Source of the DNA: Pararhizobium qamdonense
GTDB taxonomy: Bacteria; Pseudomonadota; Alphaproteobacteria; Rhizobiales; Rhizobiaceae
NCBI RefSeq assembly: GCF_029277445.1
Contig: NZ_CP119566.1
Coordinates: 1,209,001-1,273,000 of the forward strand
Direction of reading: 5' to 3'
Length of the DNA stretch: 64,000 nt
Shown piece after piece: positions 9,590-16,959 of the stretch (position 1 is its first letter; each line of letters begins with the position of its first letter). Both the position numbers and the translations under genes were made by a program. Under the pieces are notes generated by a model. It was not told the origin of the DNA. It did not search any database and was given only the letters and a program-made list of their open reading frames with translations.

Positions 9590-9710
9590 GCCTTGCCCCT
9601 AGCCCTCTCCCCGCAGACGGGGAGAGGGGACGATGGAGCTTGCCGCTTCTCCCTTCTCCCGGCCTGCGGGGAGAAGGTGCCCGACAGGGCGGATGAGGGG
9701 CCTTTGTCGT
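9590..9710. repeat. RIME-like palindromic repeat element between hmgA and fahA
   Basis: Two successive palindromes are visible: CCTCTCCCCG/CGGGGAGAGG (9604-9613 with 9618-9627) and CCTTCTCCC/GGGAGAAGG (9652-9660 with 9669-9677), ending in GGGCGGATGAGGGGCC. This arrangement resembles the RIME (Rhizobium-specific intergenic mosaic) elements. A related element lies inside pabC at 15287-15427. Confidence 0.8.
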
Positions 9711-9716
9711 TGGGCT

Positions 9717-11072
9717 TCACCGGATCCCCGGCGTGCCGTCGAATTTCCGCTCCAAGCCGTCCCAGCATTCGAGATAATCGTCCTGCAGCGTTTCCAGTTC
9801 GGCGGCATAGCGGGTGAGTTGCTGCGGGTAGCGCGTCTCGAACATGAAGGCCATGGTATGGTCGAGCTTCACGGGCTTCAGTTCGCTGTTGGAGGCTTTC
9901 TCGAAGCCGGGTGCGTCCGGTCCGTGTGGCAGCATCATATTGTGCAGGCTCATACCGCCGGGCACGAAACCCTCTTCCTTGGCGTCATATTGGCCATGGA
10001 TCAGACCCATGAATTCGCTCATGATATTGCGGTGGTACCAGGGCGGGCGAAACGTGTGTTCGGCCACCAGCCAGCGCGGCGGAAAGATGACGAAATCGAC
10101 ATTGGCGGTGCCGGCCTCCTCCGTCGGTGCCGTCAGCACCGTGAAGATCGACGGGTCGGGATGATCGAACAGGATCGCGCCGACCGGCGAAAACGTCCGC
10201 AGATCATATTTGAAGGGTGCGTAATTGCCGTGCCAGGCGATGACATCGAGCGGCGAATGGCCGATCTCGGTAACGTAGAACTTCCCGCACCATTTCACAT
10301 GCACCCGGCAGGGCGTTTCCTTGTCCTCGTAGGCGGCCACCGGCGTCTTGAAATCGCGCGGATTGGCAAGGCAGTTGGCGCCGATCGGGCCGCGATCCGG
10401 CAGGGTGAATTTAGCGCCGTAATTCTCGCAGATATATCCCCGCCAGACTGAGCCTTCGCCAAGCCGCGAGACCTTGAACATCATGCCGCGCGGGACGAGG
10501 CAGATCTCCGACGGTCCGACATCCATGATCCCCATTTCGGTGAAGACGCGGATGGCGCCGAGCTGCGGCACGATCAAAAGTTCGCCATCGGCATCGAAGA
10601 AATAATCGTCGATCATGTCATCGTTGAAGATATAGGCATGGGCGGCCATGCCGACCTGGGTCATGACGTCGCCGGCGGCGGTCATGGTGCGGATGCCGGA
10701 AAGGAAATTGAGGCTTTCCGCCGGTTCCGGGATCGGGCTCCAGCGCAATTGTCCAAGTGGCAGGGAGTGATCGTCGAGACAGGGCGCCGATTTCCAGAAC
10801 GGGTAGCTGGCATTGGAGAAACGGCGCGTGTGGCGTACGCTCGGCCGGATGCGGTAGAGCCAGGAGCGCTCGTTTGTGCCGCGCGGCGCGGTGAAGGGGG
10901 AACCAGACAGCTGTTCGGCATATAGGCCGTAATTGCATTTCTGCGGGCTGTTCTGGCCTTGGGGCAGGGCGCCGGGAAGAGATTCCGTTTCGAAGTCATT
11001 GCCGAAGCCGGGCATATATTGCGGGCTGTTGACCATCGCATCGGCAGCATCAGTCCGGGTTTTTTCCAGCAT
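9717..11072 (-). CDS. hmgA: homogentisate 1,2-dioxygenase
   Basis: Iron-dependent ring-cleaving dioxygenase that turns homogentisate into maleylacetoacetate. The 451-residue protein is family length and shows [19 protein letters not shown] at the N-terminus, plus the metal-site region with [22 protein letters not shown] and [15 protein letters not shown] 11072 is preceded by a strong GGAGGAGG. The gene diverges from a MarR-type regulator and the two starts flank a GTTAC/GTAAC operator at 11098-11126. Confidence 0.95.
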   Translation of the reverse strand: MLEKTRTDAADAMVNSPQYMPGFGNDFETESLPGALPQGQNSPQKCNYGLYAEQLSGSPFTAPRGTNERSWLYRIRPSVRHTRRFSNASYPFWKSAPCLDDHSLPLGQLRWSPIPEPAESLNFLSGIRTMTAAGDVMTQVGMAAHAYIFNDDMIDDYFFDADGELLIVPQLGAIRVFTEMGIMDVGPSEICLVPRGMMFKVSRLGEGSVWRGYICENYGAKFTLPDRGPIGANCLANPRDFKTPVAAYEDKETPCRVHVKWCGKFYVTEIGHSPLDVIAWHGNYAPFKYDLRTFSPVGAILFDHPDPSIFTVLTAPTEEAGTANVDFVIFPPRWLVAEHTFRPPWYHRNIMSEFMGLIHGQYDAKEEGFVPGGMSLHNMMLPHGPDAPGFEKASNSELKPVKLDHTMAFMFETRYPQQLTRYAAELETLQDDYLECWDGLERKFDGTPGIR

Positions 11073-11097
11073 CGCTTGATCCTCCTCCGTGAATATG

Positions 11098-11126
11098 GTT
11101 ACAAATGTAACTGTCAATTTTGTAAC
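11098..11126. promoter_or_regulatory. candidate MarR operator between hmgA and its regulator
   Basis: GTTACAAATGTAAC (11098-11111) is an inverted repeat with 5-bp arms around 4 bases. A third half-site, TTTGTAAC, follows at 11119-11126, so GTAAC recurs every 15 bases. It sits midway between the divergent starts of hmgA (11072) and the MarR gene (11140), where an autoregulating repressor would bind. Confidence 0.7.
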
Positions 11127-11139
11127 TATCAAGGAAGCC

Positions 11140-11625
11140 ATGAAGGAACCGATGAACCCCGAGAATGTCTTCGCCGATTTCGATCTCGAGCAGTTCCTGC
11201 CGTTCCGCCTCAATCGTGCGGCGGAGTTCGTCGCTTTGCGCTTTGCTGCGGCTTACAAGGCCGAATACGGGCTGACGCGGCCCGAATGGCGCACATTGGC
11301 AGCGTTGGGGGCGGCGCTTGGAAGCTCCGGCCGGATGACGGCGACGGAGGTCGGGGCCCATTCCACCATGCACAAGACGAAGGTCAGCCGCGCCGTGTTT
11401 GCGCTGGAAGAACGCCGCTGGCTGAAGCGGACGCAGGACGAGGACGATCGCCGCGCCGAGCATCTGGAACTGACGCCCGCCGGCATCAGGGCCTACCGGG
11501 ACCTGACGCGGCTGGCGCGTGATTATTCGGCCGAACTCTCACATCTGTTGGGGCAGGATGGTTTGCAGGCCCTGTCCTCCGGGCTCACCGCCGTTGAAAA
11601 AGCCATGCCGAAGAAACCGCGTTAG
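11140..11625 (+). CDS. MarR-family regulator, probable homogentisate operon repressor
   Basis: A 161-residue winged-helix regulator. The DNA-binding region reads [12 protein letters not shown] ... [32 protein letters not shown]...[16 protein letters not shown], typical of MarR proteins. ATG 11140 (AAGGA upstream) is preferred over the in-frame start at 11089, which would run the coding region back through the operator. ATG 11152 is also possible. Divergence from hmgA supports a role in controlling homogentisate catabolism, with an aromatic pathway intermediate as likely ligand. The stop overlaps the convergent Lrp-type gene by four bases. Confidence 0.88.
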   Translation: MKEPMNPENVFADFDLEQFLPFRLNRAAEFVALRFAAAYKAEYGLTRPEWRTLAALGAALGSSGRMTATEVGAHSTMHKTKVSRAVFALEERRWLKRTQDEDDRRAEHLELTPAGIRAYRDLTRLARDYSAELSHLLGQDGLQALSSGLTAVEKAMPKKPR

Positions 11626-12101
11626 GATTTTGCGCGCTGGCGCACCGGAAGCCCCTCGAAATCCTTCAGCGTTGCCAGCACAATCGACGTTTTCACATGC
11701 TGCACGCTGTCATGCGGCAACAGCACGTCGTTGACGAAATGGGCAAGGCCGGCAAGATCGGGTGTCACGACCTTGAGGTGATAATCCATCTCGCCGGTCA
11801 GCGCATAACATTCCAGCACCTCCGGCAGATCGGCGATCAGGGCTGCAAAACGCTTGGCATTGTCGCGGTTATGGGTGGCCAGCGTCACGGCAATGACGAT
11901 CAGCAGGTCCAGCCCCAGCCGACCGCGGTCCAGCATGGCCCGGTAGGTCTGGATGAACCCTTCGGCCTCCAGCCGCGCCCGCCGCCGCGAGCATTGCGAG
12001 GGCGATAAGGCGATCCTTTCGGAGAGTTCGTTGTTGGTCAGCCGGCCATCACTCTGCAATTGCGAAAGGATCTTCAGGTCATATCCGTCGAGCTGTCCCA
12101 T
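11622..12101 (-). CDS. Lrp/AsnC-family transcriptional regulator
   Basis: A 159-residue regulator with the N-terminal helix-turn-helix (LDGYDLKILSQLQSDGR, LSERIALSPSQCSRRRARLE) and the C-terminal RAM/AsnC ligand domain. ATG 12101 with GAGGA upstream gives the usual MxQLDxxDxKIL start. An extended frame to 12197 would add an unrelated hydrophobic lead. It diverges from hpd, so it probably controls that gene and itself in response to an aromatic amino acid. A GCATGA-A-TCATGC palindrome lies in the shared region. Confidence 0.9.
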   Translation of the reverse strand: MGQLDGYDLKILSQLQSDGRLTNNELSERIALSPSQCSRRRARLEAEGFIQTYRAMLDRGRLGLDLLIVIAVTLATHNRDNAKRFAALIADLPEVLECYALTGEMDYHLKVVTPDLAGLAHFVNDVLLPHDSVQHVKTSIVLATLKDFEGLPVRQRAKS

Positions 12102-12125
12102 CTGTGCGCAAATCCTCAATATTTC

Positions 12126-12138
12126 GCATGAATCATGC
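12126..12138. promoter_or_regulatory. candidate Lrp-type operator in the hpd/lrp intergenic region
   Basis: GCATGA-A-TCATGC is a perfect 6-bp-arm palindrome 25 bases from the Lrp-type gene start and 92 from hpd. The region also holds related AT-rich GCAT/ATGC half-sites. Confidence 0.5.
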
Positions 12139-12229
12139 ATAGATTTCGCCTTAATGCGCAAGAATGCAAGCACAATGCACGGAATCTCCGTCATCATGGC
12201 CCAAATTCTGACATTCAGAGGAGAGAACG

Positions 12230-13345
12230 ATGGGCCCCTTCCCGCATGATACGCCGCCGACCGGCATTACTGTTGACAACCCGGCCGGTACCGATGGTTT
12301 CGAGTTTGTCGAATTCGCCCATCCGGAGCCCGAAAAGCTGCGCGAGCTTTTCACCCGCATGGGCTATTCCTGCGTTGCCAAGCATCGCAGCAAGGATATT
12401 AGCGTCTGGCGCCAGGGCGATATCAACTACATCCTGAATGCCGAGCCCGGCAGCCATGCCATGCGTTTCGTGGAGGATCACGGTCCTTGCGCGCCATCCA
12501 TGGCCTGGCGTGTTTCGGATGCGAAACATGCGTTCGATCATGCCGTTTCCAAAGGTGCCATGCCCTATACCGGCAAGGACAAGGCGCTCGACGTTCCCGC
12601 TATCGTCGGCATTGGCGGTTCGCTGCTCTATTTCATCGACACTTACGGCAGCAAGGGTTCGCCCTATGAGGCGGAATTCGAGTGGCTGGGCGCGCGCGAT
12701 CCGAAGCCTGAGGGCGTCGGCTTTTATTATCTCGATCACCTCACCCATAATGTCTATCGCGGCAACATGGATACGTGGTGGGATTTCTACCGCGAACTGT
12801 TCGGCTTCAAGCAGATCCATTTCTTCAATATAGACGGGCGCATCACGGGTCTCACAAGCCGGGCGATCACCTCCGCCTGCGGCAAGATCCGCATCCCGCT
12901 GAACGAGTCCAAGGACGATACGAGCCAGATCGAGGAATACCTACGCAAATACAAGGGCGAGGGCATCCAGCATATCGCCGTTGGCACTGATGGCATCTAC
13001 GAGGCGACCGACAGGCTGGCCGCCAATGACCTGAAGTTCATGCCGGGACCGCCGGAAACCTATTACGACCTGTCGCATGACCGGGTAAATGGGCATGACG
13101 AGCCTATCGAGAAGATGAAGAAGCACGGTATCCTGATCGACGGCGAGGGCGTGGTGGATGGCGGCATGACCCGCATCCTGCTGCAAATCTTCTCAAAGAC
13201 CGTGATCGGGCCGATCTTCTTCGAATTCATCCAGCGCAAGGGTGATGAAGGTTTTGGCGAAGGCAATTTTCGCGCTCTGTTCGAATCGATCGAGGCCGAC
13301 CAGATTCGCCGAGGCGTTTTGAAACCGGCCGCCGCCGCCGAGTAA
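12230..13345 (+). CDS. hpd: 4-hydroxyphenylpyruvate dioxygenase
   Basis: Non-haem iron oxygenase producing homogentisate from 4-hydroxyphenylpyruvate, so it feeds hmgA-fahA-maiA next door. The 371-residue protein carries the three iron ligands H170 (LDHLTHN), H248 (GIQHIAV) and E332 (FFEFIQRKG), the same spacing as characterised bacterial enzymes. GAGGAGAG precedes the ATG. A strong terminator follows, so it is monocistronic. Divergent transcription from an Lrp-type gene suggests amino-acid-responsive control. Confidence 0.96.
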   Translation: MGPFPHDTPPTGITVDNPAGTDGFEFVEFAHPEPEKLRELFTRMGYSCVAKHRSKDISVWRQGDINYILNAEPGSHAMRFVEDHGPCAPSMAWRVSDAKHAFDHAVSKGAMPYTGKDKALDVPAIVGIGGSLLYFIDTYGSKGSPYEAEFEWLGARDPKPEGVGFYYLDHLTHNVYRGNMDTWWDFYRELFGFKQIHFFNIDGRITGLTSRAITSACGKIRIPLNESKDDTSQIEEYLRKYKGEGIQHIAVGTDGIYEATDRLAANDLKFMPGPPETYYDLSHDRVNGHDEPIEKMKKHGILIDGEGVVDGGMTRILLQIFSKTVIGPIFFEFIQRKGDEGFGEGNFRALFESIEADQIRRGVLKPAAAAE

Positions 13346-13376
13346 TCCCTGGCGTCAATCGCCACCTCTGTAGAAG

Positions 13377-13407
13377 CCCCGCCAGGTGCAAACCGGCGGG
13401 GTTTTTT
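13377..13407 (+). terminator. Rho-independent terminator of hpd
   Basis: The stem CCCCGCC (13377-13383) pairs with GGCGGGG (13395-13401) and is followed by six T. Confidence 0.85.
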
Positions 13408-13613
13408 GTGTTTGCGGGCCGGGTTTTCGCGTGGCCTGACACCCCGTCCTGTTGTCACAGTATTCTGATGTTTATGTTCCATTTTGAGACGCGGGCATAT
13501 ATTTCATTGAGCATAACAATCTCCGGCTGCGGGGAATTCGTACAATCGGCATTATTCTGGCGTGCTGACCGCTATGGCTGGTATCATGGATGTGGTGATA
13601 CGGAATCAATGCG

Positions 13614-14522
13614 ATGGATGACTTACAGGCGAGACTGGCGTCCTTGCGGGATGAGACTGCGGTTTTCATCGCGCTTTACGATCAGCGGGATCGCCTGCGC
13701 TACGCGAACCGGGCTTTTCGCGCAGCTTTCGCGCTCGATGAGGCGGAGACGCCGCTCTGGGCGGATTTGATGCGGCGGAATCATGCGCTTGGCCGGGGCA
13801 CCGTCATCAGCGTGCCGGATTTCGAAGCCTGGGTCGTCTCGGCGCAGTCGCGGCGCGGCAAGATGCCGTTTCGCGCATTCGAGACCGATCTGGTCGATGG
13901 CCGCTGGCTCTGGATGACCGAAAGCGTCGATCGCAGCGGCTGGATGCTGTGCATCGCCAATGACATCACCCATCTGCGCGCCGACGAAAGGACATTACGG
14001 CAGGATCGCGATTTTGCGCTGAAGGCATCGCAGACCGACGAACTCACCGGCATCTCCAACCGCCGTTACATGATGGCGCAACTGGAGGCGATGATCCGCA
14101 GCCAGCCAGCGGGCGGTCCCGTCAGCGGCTGCATTTCCATTCTCGATATCGACTTCTTCAAGGGCATCAACGATCTCTATGGCCACCAGACAGGCGACGA
14201 GATCCTGCTCGACTTTGCCCGCCGGGTCCACCCGGTCGTGCGGCGCCATGATTGTTTCGGCCGCATCGGCGGCGAGGAGTTCATGCTGATCTTTCCGCAG
14301 ACAACGCTTGCCGAGGGGGAGTGGATCATCGACCAGGTGCTGGAAACGGTGCGCACGGCACGTCCGCTTTTGTCGGCCCCGCTGTTTTCCTATACCTGCT
14401 CGGCCGGCATTGCCGCCCTGCGGCCGGGCGAGACCGCAAAGGAAATCTATTCGCGCGCCGATGCCGCCCTTTACGATGCCAAGCATTCCGGCCGCGACCG
14501 CATGGCGGTTGGCGCCCGCTGA
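13614..14522 (+). CDS. PAS-GGDEF diguanylate cyclase
   Basis: Predicted cytoplasmic enzyme making cyclic di-GMP. The N-terminal ~130 residues form a PAS-like sensor (VFIALYDQRDRLRYANRAFRAAF). A GGDEF domain follows from about residue 145 (TDELTGISNRR, LDIDFFKGINDLYGHQTGD), with active-site GGEEF. The inhibitory I-site RRHD sits exactly five residues before GGEEF, so product feedback is likely. No membrane segment or EAL domain is present. The ribosome site is weak. The gene stands alone between hpd and the convergent folate genes. Confidence 0.9.
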   Translation: MDDLQARLASLRDETAVFIALYDQRDRLRYANRAFRAAFALDEAETPLWADLMRRNHALGRGTVISVPDFEAWVVSAQSRRGKMPFRAFETDLVDGRWLWMTESVDRSGWMLCIANDITHLRADERTLRQDRDFALKASQTDELTGISNRRYMMAQLEAMIRSQPAGGPVSGCISILDIDFFKGINDLYGHQTGDEILLDFARRVHPVVRRHDCFGRIGGEEFMLIFPQTTLAEGEWIIDQVLETVRTARPLLSAPLFSYTCSAGIAALRPGETAKEIYSRADAALYDAKHSGRDRMAVGAR

Positions 14523-14525
14523 TCT

Positions 14526-14810
14526 CTACTCTGTCAGTCCTTCAAGGCCATCAGCCGTCCGGGTTACTGTGACCTCGGTGATCTCGGTATCTGCGACGCC
14601 ATGGATGGTAAACGGGTCCGCCGCCACGATCGCCTCGATTTCGGCCCGTGTGCCGCGTGCGAAGATCACCCCGCCGGTGCGCGGGTTCTTGCGTCCGGAT
14701 GCGAGGAAAATGCCTCTGTCATAGCCGTCTTTCACCCAGTCCATATGGGGTTCGATATGGCGGTCGACTTCGGACAATCGGGCTGTATAGGTCAGTGATA
14801 GGATGAACAT
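14526..14810 (-). CDS. YciI-like protein
   Basis: A 94-residue protein of the YciI/ferredoxin-like fold family (MFILSLTYT...HIEPHMDWVKDGYDRGIFLASGRK), with the conserved H-x-D-type pair (EPHMDWV) proposed as active site. The biochemical role is uncertain. It starts two bases after the pabC stop on the same strand, so it is probably the third gene of pabB-pabC-yciI. Confidence 0.85.
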   Translation of the reverse strand: MFILSLTYTARLSEVDRHIEPHMDWVKDGYDRGIFLASGRKNPRTGGVIFARGTRAEIEAIVAADPFTIHGVADTEITEVTVTRTADGLEGLTE

Positions 14811-14812
14811 GA

Positions 14813-15598
14813 TCAGTCCTTCATCAGGAGTTTGGCGCGGATCAGCCCGCGCAGCGAATTGCCCATATAGAGTGTGCCGGTCTTCAGATCGGCCAGGGTC
14901 AGGCGCTGGACGCGGGCGCGACGGGCGCAGATCAGCTCGGTGCGCAGCACGCCCGCCAAAAGGCCGCAGGCGACCGGCGGTGTTTTGAGCATCCCCGAGC
15001 CGTCATCGAGAAAGATCGAGGTGATCGTGCCCTCGCAGGGTTCGCCCGTCTCATTGAGCAACAGCACCTCATCGGCATCGGCCGCCGGATATTCGGCGCG
15101 CGCTGCCTCGTAAATTTCGCGCCTTGTGGTCTTGTGGCGCAAAAGCCTGTTGTTGGAATCGAGCCGGGCTGCGGCGATCGCGACGCGCCAGATTGTATCG
15201 GGCGGCAGCGGCGCGAACGGCGCGGTGGTGATGGCGATTTCGCCGGCGGGGCTGAGGGTCAGGCGGACGCGAAGGGGCCCCGGCAGTTGTTCTCTCTTCT
15301 CCCCTGCGGGGAGAAGGTGGCCCGAAGGGCCGGATGAGGGGGGGCGGCTGGTGCTGAATGTGCCGGACGGCCCCCTCATCGCCTCGCTTTGCTCGGCACT
15401 TCTCCCCGCTGGGGAGAAGAGGGAGCGCGCGGGATGTATGTCCCCCAGCACCTCCGACAGCTTTTCCGCAGCCCGATCCGCGCCTAAAAATCCCAGCCGT
15501 CCCGCCGAACGTGTCAGCCGGGCCAGATGCAGCCGCAGGCGGACGATGCCTTTTTCAGGCTCCCATCGCATCGTTTCGATCAGCGAGAAATCGCTCAT
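14813..15598 (-). CDS. pabC: aminotransferase class IV / 4-amino-4-deoxychorismate lyase, carrying an in-frame repeat insertion
   Basis: A PLP enzyme that would release pyruvate from aminodeoxychorismate to give p-aminobenzoate for folate. Conserved features are the PLP Lys region (LLRHKTTRREIYEAA), NETGEPCEGTITSIF and GLLAGVLR. The ATG overlaps the pabB stop by four bases. The protein is 261 aa, about 45-50 longer than relatives as I recall them. The excess, residues ~58-104, is encoded by a palindromic repeat (15287-15427) and reads as Ser/Gly/Pro-rich sequence (SPAGRSAEQSEAMRG, GHLLPAGEKRE). The frame stays open, so the product may be functional. Confidence 0.85.
   Translation of the reverse strand: MSDFSLIETMRWEPEKGIVRLRLHLARLTRSAGRLGFLGADRAAEKLSEVLGDIHPARSLFSPAGRSAEQSEAMRGPSGTFSTSRPPSSGPSGHLLPAGEKREQLPGPLRVRLTLSPAGEIAITTAPFAPLPPDTIWRVAIAAARLDSNNRLLRHKTTRREIYEAARAEYPAADADEVLLLNETGEPCEGTITSIFLDDGSGMLKTPPVACGLLAGVLRTELICARRARVQRLTLADLKTGTLYMGNSLRGLIRAKLLMKD
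15287..15427. repeat. RIME-like palindromic element inside the pabC coding region
   Basis: The segment has two inverted arms. The left arm contains CTTCTCCCC-TGC-GGGGAGAAG and GGCCCGAAGGGCC followed by GGATGAGGGGG. The right arm has CCCCCTCATC and CTTCTCCCCGC/GGGGAGAAG (15399-15419). It resembles the element at 9590-9710 and is a multiple of three within the open frame, so it is translated without a stop. Confidence 0.8.
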
Positions 15599-16752
15599 CG
15601 GTCGATCCAGGTATCGCCGACGGCGAAGCGGGCTTTGAGCAGGCATTCCTCATATTCGGCTTCGGCGGTGGAATCAAAAACGATGCCGCCGCCGACATTG
15701 AAGATGGCTTCGCCTTCCGGAAAGAGTGACAGCGTGCGGATGGCGACGTTGAAGCGCATTGTCCCGTCAGGCGCGATGAAGCCGATCGAGCCGCAATAGG
15801 CATCGCGCGGCCCGTCTTCGAGATCATGAAGAATGTCCATCGCCCGCATTTTGGGCGCGCCGGTGACGGAACCGCAGGGGAACAGCGCTTCGAAAATCTG
15901 GGTGATGCCGATATCGGGCAGCAATTTTGCCCGCACATGGCTGACCATCTGGTGCACGGTCGGATAGGTTTCGATATCGAAGAGTTTGGGCACATCGAGC
16001 GTGCCAACCTCCGTGATGCGGGAAATGTCGTTGCGCAGCAGATCGACGATCATGCGGTTTTCGGCCTGGGATTTCGGATCCTCCCGCATTTCGCGGATCA
16101 GGTCCTGGTCTTCCGCAGGCGTTGCGCCGCGCCGGGCCGTGCCTTTCATTGGGTGCGTTTCGATCCAGCCGTCCTGATCCACCCGGAAAAACAGTTCGGG
16201 CGAGCGCGACAGAAGGGTGGGACCGCCAAGCGAGACCAGCGCGCCATATTTCACTGGTTGCCGCTCGATCAGCGACCAGAAGGCAGCCAGCGGATCGCCG
16301 TTCCAGCGGGCGTTGACCTGCATGGTCAGGTTCGCCTGGTAACAATCGCCCTGCCGCAGATGCTGGTGCAGCCGGTCGAAACGCTGCTTATAGGTCTCAA
16401 AATTCCAGCTTGCGCGGGGCTCGGTGATAAAAGGCTCGTTCTCGATGCGGCGCTGGGGCTCTGCCAGTGCGTGGCCGTCGGCCGGGCCATCGAACACGCC
16501 GAACGCCATCAGCGGCGTGCGGCGGTTTTCCTGCGCGAAGGGGGTAAGCTTTTCTTCAAAGAGGTGACCCGCTTCATAGCTCATGAAACCGGCCAGCCAT
16601 TTGCCTTGCCCGTGGGCGGCTTCCATGTCCTTCAGGCCGGACCAGAACTGCGCCTTCGTGTGGGCGGTGATGATGCGCAACGGCTCGGCAAAGACGGTCG
16701 TCCTGTCTTCGCTGTCGTCCCGGAACAGGACATAGGGGCCGGTGTCGATCAT
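15595..16752 (-). CDS. pabB: aminodeoxychorismate synthase component I
   Basis: Chorismate-utilising enzyme that makes 4-amino-4-deoxychorismate for folate synthesis. The 385-residue protein carries the chorismate-binding blocks GDCYQANLTMQ, PELFFRV, THPMKGTARRG, NRMIVDLLRNDISRI and FPCGSVTGAPK..AMDILHDLE. ATG 16752 is chosen because upstream codons run straight into a dispersed repeat (16775-16912) and have no family similarity. It is coupled to pabC by an ATGA overlap. Confidence 0.93.
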   Translation of the reverse strand: MIDTGPYVLFRDDSEDRTTVFAEPLRIITAHTKAQFWSGLKDMEAAHGQGKWLAGFMSYEAGHLFEEKLTPFAQENRRTPLMAFGVFDGPADGHALAEPQRRIENEPFITEPRASWNFETYKQRFDRLHQHLRQGDCYQANLTMQVNARWNGDPLAAFWSLIERQPVKYGALVSLGGPTLLSRSPELFFRVDQDGWIETHPMKGTARRGATPAEDQDLIREMREDPKSQAENRMIVDLLRNDISRITEVGTLDVPKLFDIETYPTVHQMVSHVRAKLLPDIGITQIFEALFPCGSVTGAPKMRAMDILHDLEDGPRDAYCGSIGFIAPDGTMRFNVAIRTLSLFPEGEAIFNVGGGIVFDSTAEAEYEECLLKARFAVGDTWIDR

Positions 16753-16774
16753 GCGGCTCACGCTTGTGTCCGCG

Positions 16775-16912
16775 TGGATCCTCGGGTCGAGCCCGAGGAT
16801 GACAGAGAATGGGGGAGACGGCGGACATGGGTTTGCCGGCCGCAGAGTGGACGTGACTTTGCAGCCAGCCGAGCCCACGGATCGTCATCCCCGGGCTTGA
16901 CCCGGGGATCCA
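16775..16912. repeat. pair of inverted 29-bp GGATC..CCCGGGTC..GATGAC repeats
   Basis: Positions 16775-16803 and 16884-16912 are inverted near-identical copies (TGGATCC-TCGGGTCGAGCCCGA-GGATGAC type), each itself palindromic around GGGTCnAGCCC. The unit is a familiar dispersed repeat of alphaproteobacterial genomes. It fills the gap between the M3 peptidase gene and pabB. Confidence 0.75.
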
Positions 16913-16959
16913 TACGGGCATCCGCAAAGCTCGCTGTCATCGTCCGTTCCTGCTCAAGT

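Noticed and set aside
16752..16878. N-terminal extension of pabB to 16878
   Set aside because: The extension is encoded by the dispersed repeat, has no family similarity and no ribosome site.
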